Of a stretch of DNA of 64,000 nt, positions 7,505 through 15,969 are shown one piece after another. Both the position numbers and the translations under genes were made by a program. The DNA comes from an uncultured Lachnospiraceae bacterium. GTDB lineage: Bacteria > Bacillota > Clostridia > Lachnospirales > Lachnospiraceae. Numbering within the stretch: the first letter of the stretch is position 1; the number at the start of each line of letters is the position of its first letter. The notes under the pieces are model-generated. The model was not told where the DNA came from. It searched no databases and worked only from the letters and a program-made list of their open reading frames with translations. Where the stretch lies: the NCBI GenBank assembly GCA_902796425.1, contig CADBPC010000110.1, positions 1 through 64,000 on the forward strand, in the 5' to 3' direction.

Positions 7505-9712
7505 ATGGCTGTTTTATATGATGAGAGCAGGCGGCTTTTCAAGCTGGATACTGCGAATACAACCTACATGATCGGCATAACTGAGGACGGCTATGTCGGG
7601 CATGTCTATTACGGCAGGCGCCTTAACAGGCCGGGGGGAGAGTATCTCCTGCGCGCAAAGGAGTACGCGTATATTCTGTCTGTCAATGCAAGGGAGAAGG
7701 AAGCGTTTTTAAGCAGCTTTCCGTTTGAGTATCCCACGCAGTGGACGGGGGACCTGCGCGAGGGTGCGCTGGATGTAATGAACGAAGAGGGGCAGTGCGG
7801 ATGCGAGCTCTTCTATAGGGACTACGAAATCACCGCGGGAAAGCCTTCCCTGGAGGGACTCCCCGCTTCCTTTGCGGGGGAGGGAAAAGCGGCAGAGGGC
7901 GTATCGACACTGCGCCTTACACTGACAGATCCTGTTCTTGAGATCGATGCGGAGCTTATCTACAGCGTCTTTGAGAAGGAGGATGTCATCACAAGGAGCG
8001 TTGTCATCCGCAATAACAGCGGCAAAACGCGCATCCTGCAAAAGGTCTATTCCGCGAGCATCGACATGGACGCAGGACATTATGAGATGCTCTCCCTGAC
8101 GGGAAGCTGGGCGAGGGAGCGCCATATCCGGCGGCGTCCTGTGGGAATCGGGAAGCAGTCGGTGGGCAGCATCGCGGGCAAATCCTCGCACCAGGAAAAC
8201 CCCTTTATCGCGCTGGTTACGCCCGGGGCGGGGCAGGATACCGGAGAGGTGTACGCGATGAATTTCGTGTACTCCGGCAATTTTACCGCGCAGGTCCAGG
8301 TTTCCCAGTTTGACAGTCTCAGGATGTGCATGGGTATTAATGCGGAGAATTTCTCCTGGACTCTGGAGAGCGGCGATCACTTCACCGCGCCGGAGGTCGT
8401 GATGACCTATTCGGCGCAGGGCCTCGGACAGATGACACGACACCTCCACGATTTCTACCGCGGCCACCTGATCCGGAGCCCTTACCTTCACAAAGAAAGG
8501 CCGATCCTTATCAACAACTGGGAAGCGACCTATTTTGACTTTGACACCGAAAAGATCCTTTCCATTGCAAGGAAAGCAAAGGAGTCCGGCATCGAGATGC
8601 TGGTCCTGGACGACGGGTGGTTCGGAAAACGGAACAGCGACACCTCGTCCCTCGGCGACTGGTATGTCAATGAAAATAAGATAAAAGGCGGAATCGCCGC
8701 TCTTTCGGACGAGATCCATAAAATCGGGCTGAAGTTCGGCCTCTGGTTTGAGCCGGAAATGATTTCCCCGGATTCGGACCTTTACAGGGCGCATCCCGAC
8801 TGGGCGCTTCAGCTGAAGGGCCGCACTGCGACGATGAGCCGCCAGCAGTACGTGCTGGACCTGTCGAGGCAGGAGGTCAGGGACTATGCCTATGAGTGCG
8901 TGGCAAAGATCCTCCGCACCGCGAAGATCGACTATGTGAAATGGGACATGAACCGCGAGCTCACCGATATCGGCTCCGCGGCGCTCCCGGCATCCCGCCA
9001 GCAGGAGGTGTTCCACCGCTATGTGCTCGGCGTTTACGAGATGCAGGAGAGGCTTGTCACCGAGTTCCCGGACCTTCTTCTTGAGAACTGCTCCGGCGGC
9101 GGCGCCCGCTTTGATCCCGGAATGCTCTATTACAGCCCGCAGATCTGGCGCTCCGACGACATGGATCCCATCGAAAGACTGCGGATTCAGGAAGGAACCG
9201 CTCTTGTTTACCCGCTCTCCTGCATGGGAGCGCATGTCTGCTGCGCGCCGAACCACACGACCGCGAGGTCTGTCCCGTTTGAAACCAGGGGACATGTCGC
9301 TCTGTCCGGAACCTTCGGCTATGAGCTTGACATCACACAGATCCCGGAAGAGGATCTGGAGATGATCCCGGGGCAGATCGCGGAGTATCACAGATACCAC
9401 GGCCTCATTGCGGAGGGCGATTATTACCGCATCCATTCCTGGAGCGGCGAGGAGCCCTGGGATGTATGGGGGAGCGTCGCAAAGGACAGGAGCGAAGCGC
9501 TCTACACCTTTGTCCAGGTCCTGACAAGGCCGAATGTGAGGAGCCGGAGAATCCTTCTTCCGGGCCTTGAAGAGGATACGGTTTACCGGCTTGAAGGAAC
9601 CGAAGAATGCTATACCGGCGGGGAGCTCGCAAAATGCGGCATCCTGATACCGGAAATGCGGGGCGATGCCCTCACGAAACTCCTGCACTTTACTGCAGAT
9701 ACCCGCGCATGA
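7505..9712 (+). CDS. GH36 alpha-galactosidase
   Basis: A 735-residue enzyme, the usual length for bacterial GH36 alpha-galactosidases (AgaN/RafA type), which release galactose from raffinose-family sugars and galactomannan ends. A beta-sandwich N-terminal domain precedes the TIM barrel with LVLDDGWFG, the nucleophile motif KWDMNRELT and ENCSGGGARFDPG. The acid/base region reads WRSDDMDPIER. There is no signal peptide, so it acts in the cytoplasm on imported sugar. It is followed after 37 bases by galactokinase, which takes the released galactose. No transporter or regulator is adjacent. Confidence 0.95.
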   Translation: MAVLYDESRRLFKLDTANTTYMIGITEDGYVGHVYYGRRLNRPGGEYLLRAKEYAYILSVNAREKEAFLSSFPFEYPTQWTGDLREGALDVMNEEGQCGCELFYRDYEITAGKPSLEGLPASFAGEGKAAEGVSTLRLTLTDPVLEIDAELIYSVFEKEDVITRSVVIRNNSGKTRILQKVYSASIDMDAGHYEMLSLTGSWARERHIRRRPVGIGKQSVGSIAGKSSHQENPFIALVTPGAGQDTGEVYAMNFVYSGNFTAQVQVSQFDSLRMCMGINAENFSWTLESGDHFTAPEVVMTYSAQGLGQMTRHLHDFYRGHLIRSPYLHKERPILINNWEATYFDFDTEKILSIARKAKESGIEMLVLDDGWFGKRNSDTSSLGDWYVNENKIKGGIAALSDEIHKIGLKFGLWFEPEMISPDSDLYRAHPDWALQLKGRTATMSRQQYVLDLSRQEVRDYAYECVAKILRTAKIDYVKWDMNRELTDIGSAALPASRQQEVFHRYVLGVYEMQERLVTEFPDLLLENCSGGGARFDPGMLYYSPQIWRSDDMDPIERLRIQEGTALVYPLSCMGAHVCCAPNHTTARSVPFETRGHVALSGTFGYELDITQIPEEDLEMIPGQIAEYHRYHGLIAEGDYYRIHSWSGEEPWDVWGSVAKDRSEALYTFVQVLTRPNVRSRRILLPGLEEDTVYRLEGTEECYTGGELAKCGILIPEMRGDALTKLLHFTADTRA

Positions 9713-9749
9713 TGCGCTTCATCACTATTAAGAAGAGAGGAATACAACA

Positions 9750-10937
9750 ATGAACGAAGCAGCTAAGATTGTTCTTGATGCATTTAAGGAAAAATTCGGG
9801 GATACAAAGGATGTCCGCGTGTTTTTTGCGCCGGGGCGGGTGAACCTCATCGGCGAGCACACCGACTATAACGGCGGTCATGTTTTTCCCTGCGCAATCA
9901 GCCTGGGGACCTATGCGGCGGCAAGGAAGAGGGACGACAGGGTTATCCGTTTTTATTCCGTCAATGTCAACAGGAAGGGCGTTGTGACAACCAGTCTTGA
10001 CGACCTTGTACCCTCGGATGAGGCCGGCTGGACGAATTATCCGAAGGGCGTTGTCTGGGCGTTTGAAAAAAGAGGCTGTAAGCTTCCCTCCGGCTTTGAC
10101 ATGGTGATCTGGGGCGATATCCCGGCGGGGTCGGGCCTTTCCTCCTCCGCCTCCCTCGAGGTGCTGACCGGCTATATGCTCCGCGATTTTTACGGATTTT
10201 CCGACCTGACAAACATTGACCTTGCCCTGATCGGCCAGTACTCCGAGAACGAGTTCAACGGCATGCACTGCGGCATCATGGACCAGTTCGCTTCCGCCAT
10301 GGGCAAAGAGGAAAATGCGATTTTCCTTGACACCAACACCATGGAGTATGAATATGCCCCGATCATGCTCGAGGGCAAAAAGCTCGTTGTAACGAACACG
10401 AACAAAAAGCATTCGCTCGTGGATTCCGAATACAATTTAAGGCGCGAGCAGTGCGGAAGGGCGCTGAAGGATCTGCAGAAAAAGCTGGACATCAGGACGC
10501 TCGGCGATCTTGATATCGAAACCTATGAGGCGAACAAGGACCTCATCGAGGACGAGGTCTGCAGGAGAAGGGCAAAGCACGCCGTCTACGAGAACCAGAG
10601 AACGATCCGCGCCGTGAAGGCCCTGAAGGACGGCGACATCGCAGAGTTCGGAAAGCTGATGAACGAATCACATGTATCCCTGAGGGATGACTATGAGACA
10701 TCCTGCCCCGAGGCGGACATCCTCGCAGAGGAGGCCTGGAAAATGCCGGGCGTTATCGGATCCCGCATCACCGGCGGGGGGTTCGGGGGCTGCACGGTCA
10801 GCATCGTGGAGGACACAGCGGTATCCGCATTCTGTGAAAAAATCGGAAAGATCTACGAGGAAAAGGTGGGGTATCCCGCGTCCTTCTACATGCTCGAGAT
10901 CGGCTCCGGTCCGAAAGCCATTGACGTTCAGGAGTGA
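9750..10937 (+). CDS. galK: Galactokinase
   Basis: A 395-residue GHMP kinase that phosphorylates galactose at C1, the first step of the Leloir pathway. The galactokinase signature GRVNLIGEHTDYNGG lies near the N-terminus. The ATP-binding loop reads PAGSGLSSSASLEV, and the C-terminal motif GGGFGGCTVSIV is intact. It is preceded by an AAGAGAGGAA ribosome-binding region and shares a transcript with the upstream alpha-galactosidase. galT and galE are not in the window, so the remaining Leloir enzymes must be encoded elsewhere. Confidence 0.97.
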   Translation: MNEAAKIVLDAFKEKFGDTKDVRVFFAPGRVNLIGEHTDYNGGHVFPCAISLGTYAAARKRDDRVIRFYSVNVNRKGVVTTSLDDLVPSDEAGWTNYPKGVVWAFEKRGCKLPSGFDMVIWGDIPAGSGLSSSASLEVLTGYMLRDFYGFSDLTNIDLALIGQYSENEFNGMHCGIMDQFASAMGKEENAIFLDTNTMEYEYAPIMLEGKKLVVTNTNKKHSLVDSEYNLRREQCGRALKDLQKKLDIRTLGDLDIETYEANKDLIEDEVCRRRAKHAVYENQRTIRAVKALKDGDIAEFGKLMNESHVSLRDDYETSCPEADILAEEAWKMPGVIGSRITGGGFGGCTVSIVEDTAVSAFCEKIGKIYEEKVGYPASFYMLEIGSGPKAIDVQE

Positions 10938-11070
10938 AAAAAGCACATCCTCCGGCGGCCTTCGCAGTGTGAGTTTTCTGTGAACACCCTTGCAAGATCA
11001 GCCGGATTGAAGGAAAATAAAATAAGTATTGGCGCAGTGAATTTACTGCAGTTTCGAAGGGAGTTATACA

Positions 11071-12330
11071 ATGGGACTTTTACAGGTTGGTATTCAGGCA
11101 GCGGCGAATGTAGTTTCCGATCAGTGGCGTGAGTATTTTTACTGCCCGGCCATGGAGTCGAACGTTCTTGCAGTAAAGGGCGAGAAGAAGAACTCAAAGA
11201 GGAACAACAGAGGAAGCGATAATATCATCACCAACGGATCCATCATTGCGGTCAATGAAGGACAGTGTATGATCGTTGTCGAGCAGGGCGCAATCGTGGA
11301 TATCTCCGCACAGCCCGGCGAATATGTTTTTGATAACGCGAAGGAGCCTACCATCTTCGTGGGAGGTCTTTTCCAGGGAATCAAGGACAGCTTTGAAGTC
11401 TGGAAAAAGCGTGTCAGCCTTGCGGGCGAGACAGGAAACGACCAGAGAGTCTACTATTTCAATACAAAGGAAATCATGGGGAACAAGTACGGAACAGCCA
11501 ATCCGGTTCCCTTCCGTGTCGTAGACAGAAATATCAACCTTGATACCGACATCACCATCACATGCTTCGGCGAATATGCTTACCGCATCCAGGATCCGAT
11601 CCTGTTCTACAGAAATGTTGCCGCCAACTTCGAAGGCAAGTTTACAAGGGACAAGATCGATTCCCAGTTAAAGAGTGAGCTCCTGACAGCGCTCCAGCCG
11701 GCGTTCGCGAAGATTTCCGACATGGGCATCCGCTACAGCGCGGTTCCCGGACACGCGGCAGAGGTCGGCCAGGCCCTGAACGAGGTTCTTTCCGAGAGCT
11801 GGGGCAAGAGGTACGGCATCGTGATCAGCACCTTCGGCGTCAGCTCGATCAAGGCGAACGAAGAGGACGAGAAGAGAATCAGAGACCTGCAGATGAGCCT
11901 TGCGGCAGGCAGCAGCGCCAACATCATGGCAGGCACCATGACACAGGCGGCGGCTTCCGCGATGCAGGCGGCAGCCTCCAACACCTCCGCAGGCCCGATG
12001 ATGGCATTTGCCGGCATGAATATGGCCCAGCAGGCAGGCGGAATCAACATGGGAGAGATTATCGGCGCCGCGAACGCTCAGAATATCGCGAACGCGCAGG
12101 CACAGGCAGCGGCAGCCCAGCAGCCGGCTCCCCAGCCCGTTCCCCAGATGCAGCCCGCATCCGCGGCATGGACATGCCCTTCCTGCGGCGAGAGCACCAA
12201 TACCGGCAAGTTCTGCCAGAACTGCGGAGCCGCAAAGCCCGCTCCGGCAGGTCCCTGGACATGCCCGAACTGCGGACAGACAGGCAACACCGGCAAGTTC
12301 TGCCCGAGCTGCGGACAGCCCAGAGCATAA
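11071..12330 (+). CDS. SPFH-domain protein with two C-terminal zinc ribbons (YdjI-like)
   Basis: A 419-residue protein. Residues 1-280 match the virion-core/SPFH-like family related to Bacillus YdjI: REYFYCPAMESNVLAVKG near the start and GIVISTFGVSSIKANEED near residue 250. An alanine- and glutamine-rich linker follows. Two CxxC-type zinc ribbons in the last 55 residues (CPSCGES...CQNCG and CPNCGQT...CPSCG) are near copies of each other. Such SPFH proteins assemble at membranes and, in Bacillus, work beside PspA in envelope stress. No pspA homologue is in the window. The next gene, 27 bases on, encodes a zinc-ribbon membrane protein that is probably its partner. Confidence 0.85.
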   Translation: MGLLQVGIQAAANVVSDQWREYFYCPAMESNVLAVKGEKKNSKRNNRGSDNIITNGSIIAVNEGQCMIVVEQGAIVDISAQPGEYVFDNAKEPTIFVGGLFQGIKDSFEVWKKRVSLAGETGNDQRVYYFNTKEIMGNKYGTANPVPFRVVDRNINLDTDITITCFGEYAYRIQDPILFYRNVAANFEGKFTRDKIDSQLKSELLTALQPAFAKISDMGIRYSAVPGHAAEVGQALNEVLSESWGKRYGIVISTFGVSSIKANEEDEKRIRDLQMSLAAGSSANIMAGTMTQAAASAMQAAASNTSAGPMMAFAGMNMAQQAGGINMGEIIGAANAQNIANAQAQAAAAQQPAPQPVPQMQPASAAWTCPSCGESTNTGKFCQNCGAAKPAPAGPWTCPNCGQTGNTGKFCPSCGQPRA

Positions 12331-12357
12331 CCCGCAGCGGTATAAGGGTCGGGACGT

Positions 12358-13866
12358 ATGGCACAACAGGTAACCAATTATGTCTGTCCGAACTGCGGAG
12401 GGCCTCTTCGCTTTGACGGCAAGCTCGGCAGGCTGAAATGCGATTACTGCGAAAGCACCTTCACGGTTGAGGAGGTGCAGAAGATTTATGCCGCTAAAAA
12501 CGAGAAGGCGGAGGAAGCGGGCATTGCCGCCCAGCAGGAAGACCATCACACCGTAACCGGCGCCGACTTCTATACGGAAGCGGACATCAACGTCGACCAG
12601 GCTCACACGGATATTCCCGGCGGGGATTCTGCCGCTGCGTACGCACAGCCTTCGCACCACCAGGCTGCGCACCATCAGGCAGCCGCCGGCACAGCGCCGG
12701 AGGCGGAGCCGGAGAACCCGGCCGGCGTATGGGGAAAGGATGAGGCCAATATCCGGACCTATTCCTGCACGACCTGCGGAGCGGAGCTGATCTGCGACGC
12801 GACGACGGCGGCGGTCAGCTGCCCCTACTGCGGGAACCCCACAATTATTCCCGCCCAGTTTTCCGGAGTGCAGAGGCCGGATTATGTGATCCCCTTTGTC
12901 TTCGAGAAGAACGAGGCGATTGAAAAGCTCAAGGGCTACTATAAGGGCAAAAAGCTCCTTCCGCGCTCCTTCTTAAGCAGCAACCACCTCGAGGAGATCA
13001 AGGGCGTCTACGTTCCCTTCCGGCTCTTCAACGGAACGGTTGACGGAGAGATGCGCTTTGAGGGACTGCGCTCGCAGATAACGCGGGAGGGGGACTGGCA
13101 GGTCACAAGGACGCAGCACTTTGACGTGCAGCGCGCGGCGACGCTCCAGTTCGACAAGATCCCCGTGGACGCCTCCAGCAGGATGTCCGATGCCCTGATG
13201 GACTCGATCGAGCCGTTTGATTACAATGCGCTGAGGCCCTTCGCCCTGGAATATCTTCCCGGATTTCTTGCGAACAAGTATGACGTGGAGATCAAAGACT
13301 GCGAGGAGCGCGCACAGCAGCGCGCCGTCAATTCCGCGGTGCAGGCGATCCAGAATACTGTGACGAACTATGACAGTGTCCGGGAGACCGGAAGGAACAT
13401 GCGCATCAACCCGGAGAGGACGGAATACGCTCTTATGCCGGTGTGGCTCCTTCACACGAAGTGGCACAACAAAGATTTTATGTTCGCGATGAACGGACAG
13501 ACTGCCCGGATGATCGGCGACCTTCCCGTGTCGACCGGAAAGCTCTGGGGATACATCCTCGGGATCGGCGCGATTGTCGCAATGCTCCTGTTCATGATGC
13601 TGGGAATGGACACCCAGTCGGACGCGCTCCTGATCAGCATCATCGCGGGACTGGCGGTCGGCGGCGTCAGCGGCGGTATTATGTACGGCCAGATGAAGCC
13701 GGTCAGCAGGAACACGACAGCCACGGGATATATGGACAGGACCCGCTCGGATCTGCGGCTCCGCAATGATATTTACCTGCGGACGACCGAGCAGAGAATT
13801 CCGATCCAGCAGATGCAGGGAGGAACCAGGCCGCCCGGAGGAGGCAGCAGGCCCGGAAGACGCTGA
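12358..13866 (+). CDS. Double zinc-ribbon membrane protein, partner of the SPFH protein
   Basis: A 502-residue protein. It starts with a TFIIB-like zinc ribbon (CPNCGGPL...CDYC). A second four-cysteine ribbon (CTTCGAELIC...CPYCG) lies near residue 137, beyond a low-complexity stretch rich in His, Ala and Gln (HHQAAHHQAA). A long soluble region and two membrane helices at about residues 395-445 follow, and the tail is glycine/arginine-rich. It resembles proteins that accompany YdjI-type SPFH proteins, such as YdjG of Bacillus. Biochemical role unknown; an adaptor at the membrane is plausible. It ends about 95 bases before uvrB. Confidence 0.75.
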   Translation: MAQQVTNYVCPNCGGPLRFDGKLGRLKCDYCESTFTVEEVQKIYAAKNEKAEEAGIAAQQEDHHTVTGADFYTEADINVDQAHTDIPGGDSAAAYAQPSHHQAAHHQAAAGTAPEAEPENPAGVWGKDEANIRTYSCTTCGAELICDATTAAVSCPYCGNPTIIPAQFSGVQRPDYVIPFVFEKNEAIEKLKGYYKGKKLLPRSFLSSNHLEEIKGVYVPFRLFNGTVDGEMRFEGLRSQITREGDWQVTRTQHFDVQRAATLQFDKIPVDASSRMSDALMDSIEPFDYNALRPFALEYLPGFLANKYDVEIKDCEERAQQRAVNSAVQAIQNTVTNYDSVRETGRNMRINPERTEYALMPVWLLHTKWHNKDFMFAMNGQTARMIGDLPVSTGKLWGYILGIGAIVAMLLFMMLGMDTQSDALLISIIAGLAVGGVSGGIMYGQMKPVSRNTTATGYMDRTRSDLRLRNDIYLRTTEQRIPIQQMQGGTRPPGGGSRPGRR

Positions 13867-13888
13867 TAAAACCGCATCGAACTAATGT

Positions 13889-13917
13889 TTGTGTTTTCTC
13901 ACAGCCCCATGTATAAT
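13889..13917 (+). promoter_or_regulatory. Promoter of uvrB-uvrA
   Basis: TTGTGT and a perfect TATAAT (13912-13917) with a 17-base spacer, 44 bases upstream of the uvrB start. The -35 match is weak, but the -10 is ideal. Confidence 0.65.
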
Positions 13918-13954
13918 GGTAGAGTTCTCAGGAATCTATCACTGTACATGGGGC
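13904..13954. repeat. 10-bp inverted repeat flanking the uvrB transcription start
   Basis: GCCCCATGTA at 13904-13913 and TACATGGGGC at 13945-13954 are perfect reverse complements, 31 bases apart. The left arm overlaps the -10 box and the right arm ends just before the uvrB start codon. It does not match the Gram-positive LexA box. It could be an operator pair or chance. Confidence 0.55.
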
Positions 13955-13960
13955 ATTTTC

Positions 13961-15955
13961 ATGGATCATTTTGTTTTACATTCCGAATACCAGCCTACCG
14001 GCGACCAGCCGCAGGCGATCGAAGCTCTTGTGAACGGCTTTAAGGAGGGCAACCAGTTTGAAACCCTGCTGGGCGTCACCGGCTCCGGAAAGACCTTCAC
14101 CATGGCGAATGTCATCCGGGCGCTGAATAAGCCGACCCTTATTATTTCGCACAACAAGACGCTCGCCGGCCAGCTTTACGGCGAGATGAAGGAATTCTTC
14201 CCGGAAAACGCGGTGGAATACTTTGTCTCCTACTATGATTACTACCAGCCGGAGGCGTATGTCCCGTCCACGGACACCTATATCGCGAAGGATTCCGCGA
14301 TCAATGACGAGATCGACAAGCTCCGCCTGTCGGCGACGGCGTCGCTTTCCGAGCGGAGGGACGTCATCGTGGTCGCAAGTGTGTCCTGCATCTACGGCCT
14401 GGGCAGCCCCGACGAATTCAAGGGAATGTCCATATCCCTGCGGCCGGGAATGGCAAAGGACAGGGACGAGACCATAAAGGAGCTGATCGCGATCCAGTAC
14501 AGGCGCAACGACCAGGTCCTCGAGCGCTGCAATTTCCGTGTCCACGGGGATACGGTTGAGATTTATCCCGCGCAGGGAAGCGAATACCTGATCCGCGTCG
14601 AATTCTTCGGTGACGAGATCGACAGGATCTGCGAGGTGGAGGTCCTGACGGGAAGAGTCCATGCGGAGCTCTCCCACGTGATGATTTACCCCGCATCGCA
14701 CTATGTCGTCCCGCAGGAGAAGATCAATCTTGCCTGCGAGAATATCGAAAAGGAGCTGGAGGAGCGGATCCGCTACTTCAAGGGCGAGGACCGGCTGATC
14801 GAGGCGCAGCGCATCTCCGAGAGGACCAATTTCGACATCGAGATGATGCGTGAGACGGGGTTCTGCTCCGGAATCGAGAACTATTCGAGGCACCTGAACT
14901 TCATGCCGCCCGGGGCGCAGCCGCTCACACTGATGGATTTCTTCCCGGACGACTATCTGATTATCGTCGACGAATCCCACATGACGATCCCGCAGATCGG
15001 CGCCATGTACAACGGAGACAGGAACAGGAAGCTCACACTGGTGGACTACGGCTTCCGGCTGCCCTCGGCGCTGGACAACCGTCCGCTCAATTTCGGCGAG
15101 TTCGAGCAGAAGATCGACCAGATGCTCTTCGTGTCCGCAACTCCCGGCGGGTATGAGTCGGATCACGAGCTCCTCCGGACCGAGCAGATCATCCGCCCGA
15201 CGGGACTCCTTGACCCGAAGGTGGACGTGCGGCCGGTGGAAGGGCAGATCGATGATCTCATCTCCGAGATCCGCACCGAGACGGCAAAGAAGAACAAGGT
15301 CCTGGTCACAACGCTCACAAAAAAGATGGCGGAGGACCTGACGGACTACCTCGCGGAGGCGGGAATCCGGGTAAAATATCTCCACTCGGACATCGATACA
15401 CTCGAGCGGAGCGAAATCATCCGCGACATGCGTCTCGACGTCTTCGACGTCCTGGTAGGCATCAACCTTTTGAGAGAGGGCCTGGATATCCCCGAGATTT
15501 CTCTCGTCGCGATCCTGGACGCGGATAAGGAAGGGTTCCTTCGCTCGGAGACCTCCCTCGTCCAGACAATCGGAAGAGCCGCCCGCAACGCGGAAGGACA
15601 TGTTATCATGTACGCCGACACCATGACGGATTCCATGAAGCGCGCGATCGGGGAGACCAACCGCAGGCGGGAAATCCAGGAGCAGTACAATAAGGAACAC
15701 AATATCACGCCGCAGACAATCAAGAAGGCGGTCCGCGACCTGATCGCGATTTCAAAACAGGTGACGCAGGAGCAGGTGCGCTTCGAGAAGGATCCGGAAT
15801 CCATGAGCGTCTCCGAGCTTAAGGACCTGATCGCAAAGGTCGAGAAGGAAATGCGGAAGGCTGCGGCGGATCTCAACTTCGAGGCGGCCGCACAGCTCAG
15901 GGACAACATGATTGAGCTCAAAAAGCAGCTCAGGGACCTTGAGGGCGGAAAATAA
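13961..15955 (+). CDS. uvrB: Excinuclease ABC subunit B
   Basis: A 664-residue DNA-repair helicase-like protein that verifies lesions handed over by UvrA and recruits UvrC. The Walker A motif is [14 protein letters not shown]. The beta-hairpin region [12 protein letters not shown], the DESH box and the C-terminal UVR motif that binds UvrC are all present. I chose the ATG at 13961 because it gives the standard UvrB N-terminus ([14 protein letters not shown]). The longer frame from 13889 would include the promoter. The site before the start is GGGG only, so initiation may be modest. uvrA follows after 14 bases, a usual operon. Confidence 0.97.
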   Translation: MDHFVLHSEYQPTGDQPQAIEALVNGFKEGNQFETLLGVTGSGKTFTMANVIRALNKPTLIISHNKTLAGQLYGEMKEFFPENAVEYFVSYYDYYQPEAYVPSTDTYIAKDSAINDEIDKLRLSATASLSERRDVIVVASVSCIYGLGSPDEFKGMSISLRPGMAKDRDETIKELIAIQYRRNDQVLERCNFRVHGDTVEIYPAQGSEYLIRVEFFGDEIDRICEVEVLTGRVHAELSHVMIYPASHYVVPQEKINLACENIEKELEERIRYFKGEDRLIEAQRISERTNFDIEMMRETGFCSGIENYSRHLNFMPPGAQPLTLMDFFPDDYLIIVDESHMTIPQIGAMYNGDRNRKLTLVDYGFRLPSALDNRPLNFGEFEQKIDQMLFVSATPGGYESDHELLRTEQIIRPTGLLDPKVDVRPVEGQIDDLISEIRTETAKKNKVLVTTLTKKMAEDLTDYLAEAGIRVKYLHSDIDTLERSEIIRDMRLDVFDVLVGINLLREGLDIPEISLVAILDADKEGFLRSETSLVQTIGRAARNAEGHVIMYADTMTDSMKRAIGETNRRREIQEQYNKEHNITPQTIKKAVRDLIAISKQVTQEQVRFEKDPESMSVSELKDLIAKVEKEMRKAAADLNFEAAAQLRDNMIELKKQLRDLEGGK

Positions 15956-15969
15956 AAGGACAGGTACAG

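Noticed and set aside
7709..9688. A 659-codon open frame on the minus strand
   Set aside because: It is antisense to the clear GH36 alpha-galactosidase, has no recognisable domain, and arises from GC-rich codon use.
13976..15700. A 574-codon open frame on the minus strand
   Set aside because: It mirrors uvrB and its translation shows no family features.
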